A stretch of 64,000 nt of DNA, taken from NCBI GenBank assembly GCA_963682025.1, contig OY821520.1:83399965-83463964 (forward strand), read 5' to 3'. Each line of letters begins with the position of its first letter. Position 1 is the stretch's first letter. The notes under the pieces were generated by a model, which saw only the letters and a list, made by a program, of their open reading frames with translations, searched no databases and had not been told where the DNA came from. Source of the DNA: Cordilura impudica (Eukaryota; Arthropoda; Insecta; Diptera; Scathophagidae). Position numbers and translations under genes: made by a program. Shown one piece after another: positions 55,803-64,000 of this stretch.

Positions 55803-56620
55803 CGAGGGTGGTCCCAGAATAACCGAAGCTGACAACGAGATTTCAACATATTTCGAAAAAATTTTCTTTATTTCTCAAATTAATCTGCTTTTAGCTCGAT
55901 ACATTTTTCTCAGCGATATTCAGTGGCTGCGATACCCTGTTTATAGTAAGAAGTGGCCATCAACTGACGTTGATTTATTTTCCTTTTTGAAAATAATAAA
56001 TAAAAATCATCCCAAGCGCATCCGAAAAACAGACGCCTTGCCTGCAGATGAAACTATCTTCTTCCACTGTTTCGACTGTTCCTTTGTCTCAGGTGTGAAG
56101 TGGTGGACTCATGTCTCATCCATGGTTACGAATCGACGCAAAAACTCGGCTGTATTGAGGTCAAACATCGCCAAACGCGGCACCAATCTTACGAACTGCT
56201 TTCCCATCTCTAAATTTTCGGCCTATATGTGAAGTATTGTACTTTTTGAAATGCCCATAACTTCAGCTCACGCACCTTAAGCCGACGATCATGCAATACC
56301 ATTTCGTGGATTTTCTGATGTGACCACCTCAATTGGTCGATGACCACGATGTTTGTCTTGGCAAATCGTACGGCCTCGTTTAAATCCTGCTATTCAATAT
56401 TATATAGCCGTAAACGAAGGAGCAGACTCCCCCAATATAGAATCTAGCTCGGCTTTAGTATTGGTTGAACTGAGACCTTTCAAATGAAAGCATTAAATTA
56501 CGTCATGTATGTAACAAATTTTTTACATGTTGCAAATTCACTTGAAACTTGAAACATGTGTTTAATAAGGTTTCCATTTTTTATCATAATAATATCATAA
56601 CAATAATGGAACCACCCTCG
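55803..56620 (-). mobile_element. mariner-type element with CGAGGGTGGT ends, internally deleted
   Basis: The ends are CGAGGGTGGTCCCA and TGGAACCACCCTCG, with TA on each side (55801-55802, 56621-56622). The minus strand encodes FDLNTAEFLRRFVTMDET then VHHFTPETKEQSKQW (one stop between; about 56070-56165) and KIHEMVLHDRRLKVRELK (about 56270-56330). The MDET Asp is the first catalytic residue. The rest of the catalytic domain is lost, leaving 818 bp. Confidence 0.85.
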
Positions 56621-56726
56621 TAAATCGAAAAATGTACTATGATGACTATTATATACCTACCGCAGTCCTCAAACATAAACGCAATCAAACACATTATTAG
56701 AAAAGTCTGTACAATATTTTGGTGTT

Positions 56727-57178
56727 TAGCTCTATATGGGGCCTATGACTACGATTTGTCCTATAGGGATTATTTTTGGACTACTGATTAATGGATATAA
56801 TAAACACATACAAACCCAATTTGGCTGAGATCTATATGATAATTTGGATCTTATGGCAATTTATGTCGATTTTATAGGGGGTAATTTTTATGGGGACTAG
56901 GTCTGAACATGAGCCATTTCCAATAGCGTTCGTCCTATTGCCGAATGAAGCTTATGTACTGAATTTCATTAAAATATATTCATAGTTGCTACCTGTAGTT
57001 TGATTACAAAGTTTACATGGACACACGGACGGACGGACGGACATCGTTAAATCGAATCAGATAGTGATTCCGATACAATCGGTATAATGAAAGATGGGTC
57101 TAGGTCGAATATTTTTGGTAGTTACACACATTAGCACCAAGTCATTATACCCAAACCACATAGTGGTATAGGGTATAA
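56727..57178 (+). mobile_element. INE-like element, 5'-truncated
   Basis: It starts within the element at TAGCTCTATATGGGGCC, keeps GGACGGACGGACATCG and TTAAATCGAATCAG, and ends ACATAGTGGTATAGGGTATA. Together with 54639-54856 it could be the two halves of one element separated by 1.9 kb of later insertions. Confidence 0.8.
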
Positions 57179-58834
57179 AAAGAAGTGCTTAAAATATATA
57201 TTCTTTAGCTAGAAGATTAGATGATATTCTGAGGTCCAAAGAAAAGCAAACCAAATTTTAAACATGAAAACTATCATCTAAGTTCTTGTAGTATTTATTT
57301 TTTTTTGTATCTCTTTTTTAGTTATTATTCTATTGAAATCTACTCTTATTAAAAACCCACTCAATTTTGCAATAGTACTTTTTGATTAACATGAGAAATT
57401 TAAATAAAATTTTACTTTAAATGTAAATTTTTTGACGATTTGTTTTAAAGTTTAAACCAATTTAAACTTAATTAAGTTTTATGACAAATTTTGTGCCTTC
57501 AATAGATAGAATAGTTGAAACTGTGGGTTATTCATTCTCCAGTTGGAATAACCTCTTTCAGTTTTTTTTTTTTTAATTTTTAGATAAATGAAATCTCACC
57601 CATAAATTGGTAAATTTAGAATAAAAAGTCGTAATCAGCACTTTCACTTTTATTCATAATGTTTTCAATGTTCAATTTTCAAAATTTCTTCCCCTTTAAT
57701 TTTGTATCTTTAAATTTACAAACCTTTTTAACATACAACCAAAAATTGTGGTTAAACACTGGAAAAACATTTGTAAATACAAATCTTGCCAAAAATAAGT
57801 AAATCCTATATAAACACTTTCCATAATAATATGTAAATAAAGCAAATGTTTATATGAAAAAAAAGCATCCCCCATTTAAGTGAAGATTTCAATCTGTACT
57901 GACATTTGCAGTAGCAAAACTAAATAAACAAAGTAAATAAATATGAAATACTTTACATCTTGTAATAGTCAGATAAATGCAATTTTTATTCAAAATAACC
58001 AAATCAACTACAGACAGAACTTCTGTTTATGACATCAAGATGGAAATTATAATTTGAAAAAATAAAATATACGTGTAAACAAACATATTTATACGTATAA
58101 AAAAAAATTTCTTTAAATCAATTTATGATTTTTTCTAAACATTTTCATTAAAATTTTCTTAAAGAGATTTATTCTTACCATTTAATTTGTTTTATGGTCT
58201 CCTGTTTGTAAGTAAATATAAGAATATAATTCATATATCTTCTTTTTATTTAATCTTTATTATCTTAATGTTCTTTTTTTGCTCATTCTCGTTACTTCCA
58301 TTTGGGTACCAGAGCTTTGAATGTGTACATCACTGTCTTAATAATTAGATATTTTTTTAAATCTTCAATTGAGTAGATCGTGTGAATTAATTTATTTATT
58401 TATTCAGTCTACTAATTTATGAATATAAAAATATTATTTGTAAGATAATTAACAATTAAGGAATATTAATACGGATTAATTGAAAATTTTATGTAAGATC
58501 AATTAAAAACTATTAATCAAGTGAATAAAAATATTTTATATTAAAGACAGGTATTCCACAACAACTTTGCTGTTGTACTTTAATTATTTTTTAGTTCCAT
58601 ATTAAGTGAGATGCTTAAATTGTCAAATTACTTGTAAACTTTGACAAATAGCGTTTTGCTTATATCCATAACTATAATCGCCCCAAACATAGTATTCCAA
58701 TCAGACCAATAGCTTTCAGACTGTATATTTATAAAACACTTTCTTTGTTTGGAACCACTGTGCAACGCCGAGGTGGATTTTCTTAAGTTTTCGATTTACT
58801 TTGAACCATTATATTCATAAGCAAATTATTTTTT
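57179..58834. other. Apparently single-copy intronic DNA
   Basis: AT-rich, with no supported coding or repeats. Confidence 0.35.
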
Positions 58835-58916
58835 TTAGCTCCCCCCCTACAAATTATGAGGATTTAGGACCCCTTTACGGGAAAAATAGCAAAAAAATTT
58901 TTGAACAAAAAACCAG

Positions 58917-59227
58917 GCAATTACTTAAATATTAGTTCTGTGATATTAGTCGTTAAGTTTAAAACTGTGATTTTTTATTTTTATTAATTTATTTAATTTT
59001 ATTAAATCTGTGTCGTGATGTCCAGTTTTATATCTTTAAATTTATTAAATAATAATAACCTGACAATATAAGTTTGGATTAATCAAATTAATAATAAAAA
59101 AATTTTTATACACTCCTGATGAAGTTGAAAAACCGTCAACGAAACGTAGAGGGGAGATGAAATAAATTTTGTTTTAATTTATTTTATTTAAAACTTATAA
59201 GCTGACCATCATAGCCCAAAAGAAGTA
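58917..59227 (+). mobile_element. 311-bp insertion with hammerhead-like core and target duplication
   Basis: It is absent from the mirrored arm of the foldback, where ACAAAAAACCAGATGGC is continuous. Here ACAAAAAACCAG (58905-58916) and ACAAAAACCAG (59228-59238) flank it, a duplication of 11-12 bp with one A difference. The interior is AT-rich and noncoding, with the hammerhead-like motif at 59113-59151 near its 3' side. The size, duplication and ribozyme suggest a retroposed piece of a Penelope-like element or a retrozyme-like element. Confidence 0.6.
59113..59151 (+). ncRNA. Hammerhead-ribozyme-like motif
   Basis: Order: CTC, CTGATGA (59116-59122), an extra A, stem II GTTGA-AAAACCG-TCAAC (5 perfect pairs), GAAA (59141-59144), C-G-T-A, GAG. 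CTC and GAG form a short stem I. A44/T47 could form a minimal stem III, placing the cleavage position after the A at 59148. Minimal hammerheads with tiny stem III are known in Penelope-like elements. The extra A after CTGATGA is not canonical, so activity is uncertain. Confidence 0.5.
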
Positions 59228-59947
59228 ACAAAAACCAGATGGCTACCGGATTCTGAAGATTGCAATCCTAGTGCATTTAAAAAAAAATATTTTTGATTTT
59301 CAAAAAATTGACGCCAAAAGTAGCGTAATACAAAATACATTTCGGGAAAAATATTAATAATTAGTCTCAAAAGCTACGAAATTAAATAAGGCACAAGCGG
59401 CAAAAAAAAAATATTAAAATCGGTTAAAAACTGCGGCCTGTAAGTAAATTTTACAAAAAAGTCCATCTCGTTCCGCTGGACCAGAAAAGCTCTATCACAT
59501 TTTTTGAAATAGGTTTGAATAAGTTTGCGCAGCTTTTTAGACTAATTTAGTTTGAAAGAAAGAAATAAAGAAAAAAACATATACTCACTTCCCATCTTTA
59601 AGATGCAAAAACGCTGCAGCAAAATTGCTCTACGGAAATTTTATTAATATTTTTCCCTGAATGTACTCTGTATTGCGCTACTTTTTCCGTTAATTTTTTG
59701 AAAATCAAAAATATATATTTTTTCAAAAGGCACTAGGATTGCAATCTATAGGATCCAATAGCCATCTGGTTTTTTGTCCAAAATTTTTTTTGCTATTTTT
59801 CCCGTAAAAGGCTCGTAAATCCCCATCATTTGGGGGGCAAGCTTTTTCAAATTCGAAAAAAAAAACGAAATCGGGACGCGCTAATATTCATGCAATAGTC
59901 ACTCATAATTGTTAAAGTTTAAGTAGAGTTTGAGTAAGTTAACAAAA

Positions 59948-60598
59948 CACGAAAAAATTATAGTCGGTGTAGACGGACTATACAATAACCTATGCCATGC
60001 GTTTCGAAAGAGGGTCTTGGATCCAACTTGCTAAGGATGTAACAGGTAAACAAATAAGCATAAACCAAATTCTAGTGTTATTGTCATTAATTTGTGACTT
60101 GTAGATCTAGGTCAAATAATGGACATATCATGACCATATTTAGTAAATTCACCAAATCACATGTAAATCAAATCTATGAAATATTTTTGTTTTTTTATAG
60201 ATTAAAGTGACGATCGGGAGTCAGCTTTATATGGGAATTATGAATAAAAATAGCCTTACTGGAATTATTTTTAGACTACTGATTAGTGGGTATAATATAC
60301 ACCCAAATTTGACCGAGATCTATATGATACTTTGGATCTAATGGCAATTTAAGTCGATCCCATAGGGGTCATTTGTATAAGGGATATGTCTGAATATGTA
60401 CCGATTTTCACCAATTTTAATAGCGTTCTTTCTATGGATATATGAAAGCCTATATACTAAATTTCATCAAAATATGTTCATATTGGCGACTTGTCGTTTC
60501 ATCACAAGGCTTATATGGCGACACATAAGGACTGACGGACAGATGGACGGACGGACACACGGACAGCTGAACGGACATCGCTAAATCGACTCAGAAAG
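59948..60598 (+). mobile_element. INE-like element, 3'-truncated and decayed
   Basis: It starts AAAAAATTATAGTCGGTG then TAGACGGACTATAC. It keeps GGACGGACGGACACACGG and ATCGCTAAATCGACTCAG, and stops there. Several substitutions are spread along its length. Confidence 0.75.
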
Positions 60599-62095
60599 TA
60601 AATAGCAAATTTTTAAAGTTAATTTCACGGAAATGAATATGGAATAATGAGAGGATTTATCTTCGCACATAAGAAATTTGTTGCAATGGCTATCTAAAGA
60701 ACGAAGCGGTCTTAGGGTATTCTAAAAAGCCATATATGATTTTTTGTGAAAAACCAATATAACTGTTCATTAAGTGTTCCTTATTTCGATATTAATGCCG
60801 ATAAAATTTTATCAAAAAAGCTTCTACCCAACTTTATATTTAACAAGATGGTAATCAATGGTCAAGTTTTGTATAACGGATCGAAATTTACATGAAAAAT
60901 GGACATATTTTTCTTTAAAAAAAAAAAAATATGTCCATATTTTTCTTTCAAAAAAATATGTCCATTAACTCCTCAACTTTACAATTACTGATCTCATTTT
61001 TGAGGTGAATTTCTAAAACTTAAATTTCTCTAATCTATTTCTCTTCATTCATATGAAATTAGAGGATGCAAATTACTGTGATTTAAGCATACCGGGTAAT
61101 CGGGTAGATCATAGCTTAAATACCCGGGTAGACCAGTACTTGCTAAAAAAATATTTGAAAAACATTTTTATAAAAATTCAAAGCTTTTTTTAATGCAATT
61201 ACGCATATTATTTATTGTTAAAAAAAATAATACATAAGAAGTACATATGTTCCCAGCGTGTTATTTACCACTTGAGAACTTGTTTTGCTTAAGATATGAG
61301 ACGTTGAGGAAGAGACTCTCTAGCTCGCAGTTAATATTTCTGGAACAGTAAGCAATTTATAAAATAATTTTTCGATGATGTCACCCAAAGTATGGGAATC
61401 ATCATAGCTTTGTTTTTATTATTTCCCCTTCTATGTTCTTTATTAATATGAGTCATCATATTAACATTTTATTTCTTTGCTTACTGAATTTGTGGATTTA
61501 AATGTTTAAGTAAATTTTTTTTTAAATTCATACACGATATCGGGTTCGATTTTTTTCCAGAATTATGACAATTTTCATACTTATTCAGAAGTAAAATTGT
61601 GAATACAATGTGAATACTACATAATTTACCTATGCATTCAATGGGCTAATAGCGGCATTATTTTCAATAGTATCTTAACGCAGACTTAGATACCCAGCAA
61701 TTAAAAAGAGTAACCAAATAAGTGAAAGAGATCCAATTCTTGGGATGCAGATATGGTGAAAAGTTTACTCATCACCAATAAATATGACATGCGCTTGTCA
61801 TAAGAGTAGTACACAAATTGTCTCTTATGGATCCTGTGATGTACATATCAACTAATACTTAGGGCGTCATGACTTCTGCCTTAAAAATATTTGTTTGAAT
61901 CATTTTTAGAGTTAATTTTTGTCACTTTTAGACTTTTCATTTCCAATATACATATATTTTGCTTTTCGATTTCAGTATTAACTTTTGTTCTTCCTTATTT
62001 GATTTCAGTTATGATTTTTTTACCATAACAGCCAAGTCAGTTTGAAATTATTAGGTCAGTGTAGTAAAACCTCCTAAGGGTCTCACAAACTTTTT
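60599..62095. other. AT-rich intronic DNA with a local hairpin
   Basis: It contains the hairpin at 60899-60938 and a small repeat CGGGTAGA at about 61098-61130. Nothing else is recognised. Confidence 0.4.
60899..60938. repeat. Hairpin with a third repeated arm
   Basis: ATGGACATATTTTT, an A-rich loop, then AAAAATATGTCCAT. A further ATTTTTCTTTCAAAAAAATA then TGTCCAT follows at 60938-60965, so one arm is duplicated. Confidence 0.85.
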
Positions 62096-62755
62096 TATAC
62101 GCGCAGGGGGTAAATTTCTATTTCACAATATAATCACAAAAAAATGAGAAAATTATGATATGTAATAACCTGTTTGAAAATGAAAAATTGAAAGCTAAAA
62201 ATAAAAAATGAAAAATAAAAAATGAAAAATAAAAAATTAACACGAAATAATCAAAAAAAAAAAATTGAAAAATGAAAAAATAACAACGAAAAATGAAAAA
62301 TGAAAAATAAAAAACGAAAAATAACAAAATTAAAAATGAGAAATAAAAAATTAAAAAAAAAAAAATGAATAATGAAAAATTAAAAATGAAAAATAAAAAA
62401 TGAAAAATGAAAAATAAAAAATGAAAAAAAAAATTTAAAAATAAAAAATTAAAAATTAAAAAAGAAAAATAAAAAATGAAAAATGAAAAACGAAAAATAA
62501 AAAATGAAAAAAAATGATAAATGAAAAACGAAAAATGAAACATGAAAAATAAAAAATTAAAAACGAAAAATTAAAATTTAACCAGTTGAAATAATAAATA
62601 ATAATAAATATTTTTATATTAGCAGATCCCGTTGATTGCTAGAAGTTATACATAGATGACGCTTTCTTTTTGATTTTAAAAAAGTGCCATAATAAAATCT
62701 TTAATTACGAGATGTGTACACATCTCCCCTGTAATCGGACTCACATGATTTTGTT
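62096..62755 (+). mobile_element. SatE element with a short minisatellite, left tip lost
   Basis: It starts TATACGCGCAGGGGGTAAAT (the GATGTGTAAACATCT tip is missing), has AAATTATGATATGTAATAAC then CTGTTTGAAAATG, and an ATGAAAAATAAAA array of about 390 bp (62180-62572). TTTAACCAGTTGAAATAAT, TATTAGCAGATCC and ATACATAGATGACGCTTTC follow. The end is GATGTGTACACATCTCCC then TAATCGGACTCACATGATT. Confidence 0.85.
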
Positions 62756-64000
62756 TATGACTTTTTATACTTTTTCCTTATCTTGATGTTTAGTTTTTCA
62801 GTTATAACTCAAGAACCATTCATGGGTTCTCATTTCATTCCTCAGCAGACACTTAGCGCACTATCCATTTCAACTCATAAAGTAGGTCAAGTAGTTGTGG
62901 TAGTTACAAAAATCAGTTAAAACTGATTAAATATTAAATACAAAATGAAATTTTCTTTGGGTAATTTTGAAAAGATTTAAAATTTCCTGTATATTGAAAT
63001 ATTTTCCAACAATTCCAATTTAGAAGATAAACCATGTACAATATAGTTATACCAACGTAATGGAAGAATTTATTTATTTAAAACTCTGCTTCCTTGCAAC
63101 TGAAATTTTTTTGCTATTGTTGTAGTTGGCTTTCAGTATAATTTTGATTTGTAGTTTTCGTTTCTTCTTCTTCTTCTTTTATATGGATTTGAATACATTT
63201 CTATATGTTTGCATATGTACATTTATTTGTATTCTTGTATCTTCAAATGTATGAAACGTCTCGCTGATTCTTAAGCTTAAATATGGGGATTATATTTACT
63301 TATGGGTATAAAGTTAAAAATCCTTGTAAAACATTTTTCCTATGATTTATGTTTTGTTTTAAGTAAAACTTAACATTTGCTAACTTAAGAAGAAGATTTT
63401 CTTCATGTTACAGCAACGTTTGAACATTTTACTGCATTAATGTCTGTCCGTCTAGCTGTTTGTCTGTCTATGAAAACAGAATTATGGCAAATGTGCTGGT
63501 GTGAGTGCTATGAATCATCATGAAGATTAATGAAATTTATTTAAAAGTACTGAATTTATTTAGAGTGTCACACATTTAATAGACGTTAAATAAATTATAG
63601 ATAAAGGTTGGACAAAAACATAATATTCTATAAATTTCCAACAAAATTTTAATTAAAGTCTCGTGCTCTCGATTCAGTAACTTCCTAATCTAAAAACAAT
63701 TTATAAGACGAAATTTCAATTTTTTTATCAGTCGTCAATTTAAATGATCCATATTTCATTGAATCCAATTTTATTTCTTATACAAAATGGTACAATTTAT
63801 ACAAAATTCAATTTATAAATGAAGCAAAATCCTGTACTATAATTTGTACATAATAAATTATGCAACCTAACCAAGTTATTTCATCGATTATTTATATTTT
63901 AAATATTTAGGAAATTTTATAAGCAAATTCCTTAATGATATGGGAAATATTTATTAACTATAAAGAATTGCGAAATTTTTATTCCACTCTTTTTGATATT
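62756..64000. other. AT-rich intronic DNA
   Basis: A (CTT)n tract lies at about 63160-63177, and a weak GTCTGTCCGTCTAGCTG stretch near 63440 recalls INE-like family 2. No gene is supported. Confidence 0.35.

Larger units (their letters stand above)
58835..59862. repeat. Large inverted duplication (foldback), one arm interrupted
   Basis: The left arm (58843-58916 plus 59228-59365) and right arm (about 59640-59855) are reverse complements. GGGAAAAATAGCAAAAAAA, CCAGATGGCTA, GATTGCAATCCTAGTGC and GATTTTCAAAAAATTGACG all have mirrored partners in the same order, at roughly 85% identity by eye. The spacer (59366-59640) is not recognised. The left arm contains a 311-bp insertion that the right arm lacks. 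Confidence 0.8.

Noticed and set aside
62118..62543. 141-codon minus-strand open frame
   Set aside because: Same cause: it reads through the ATGAAAAATAAAA array of the fourth SatE copy.

Overview
The window is AT-rich, repeat-saturated DNA from a fly. It is probably a calyptrate dipteran (blowfly, house-fly or stable-fly relative). The evidence is the dense INE-1/DINE-1-like elements with (GGAC)n tracts, DD41D 'rosa'-type mariners, Helentron ends and Jockey/CR1/R1-group LINE relics. The species cannot be fixed from the sequence alone.

Only one convincing host coding segment is visible: a 204-bp minus-strand exon at 19127-19330. It has consensus splice sites and is in phase 0 at both ends. 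It encodes a Ser-rich stretch followed by the start of an SH2 domain that looks like the RIN-family Ras/Rab interactor sprint (spri). The rest of the window is therefore best read as two very large introns of this gene: over 44 kb upstream (19331-64000) and over 19 kb downstream (1-19126), filled by nested mobile elements. The SH2 domain must continue in an exon outside the window, to the left.

Layout. 1-9.5 kb: short inverted repeats, a Jockey-clade RT relic, a repeat with an orphan protein tail, a TTAA-flanked element with a GGGGGGACAT terminus, and INE-like elements. 9.5-15.2 kb: two DD41D mariner pseudogenes, one split by a hAT-type foldback element with a perfect 8-bp duplication. Between them is a Tc1/mariner pseudogene split by the short member of an unclassified element family. 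15.3-18.2 kb: a degenerate tandem array with a hammerhead-like motif. 19.1-19.3 kb: the exon. 19.9-24.5 kb: a mariner split by an INE element, an RT-RNase H LINE relic and three small inverted-repeat elements. 24.6-26.4 kb: an old TIR element with an orphan protein remnant. 28-30.4 kb: an AAGGTAC-type array with a higher-order period. 32.9-37.2 kb: three nested layers (GGTAC array, satellite-bearing element, CR1-group LINE). 41-47 kb: Tc1 remnants, the longest copy of the satellite-bearing element, and a second hAT foldback. 48-57 kb: a full-length INE element, a tRNA-derived SINE with a perfect 16-bp duplication, a Helentron relic with helicase, and a deleted mariner. 58.8-59.9 kb: a large inverted duplication interrupted by a 311-bp insertion carrying a hammerhead-like core. 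62.1-62.75 kb: a fourth satellite-bearing element.

The most novel-looking signal is a four-copy element family, called SatE here. Its subterminal GATGTGTAAACATCT palindromes bracket an internal ATGAAAAATAAAA minisatellite, which is absent in one copy and grows to about 1.9 kb in another. Two other signals stand out: the hammerhead-like insertion, and two repeats tied to orphan coding fragments (LTPTVHK/GELSEEAQES and ERGVKLIEEYNN). All assignments rest on reading the sequence; no searches were run.
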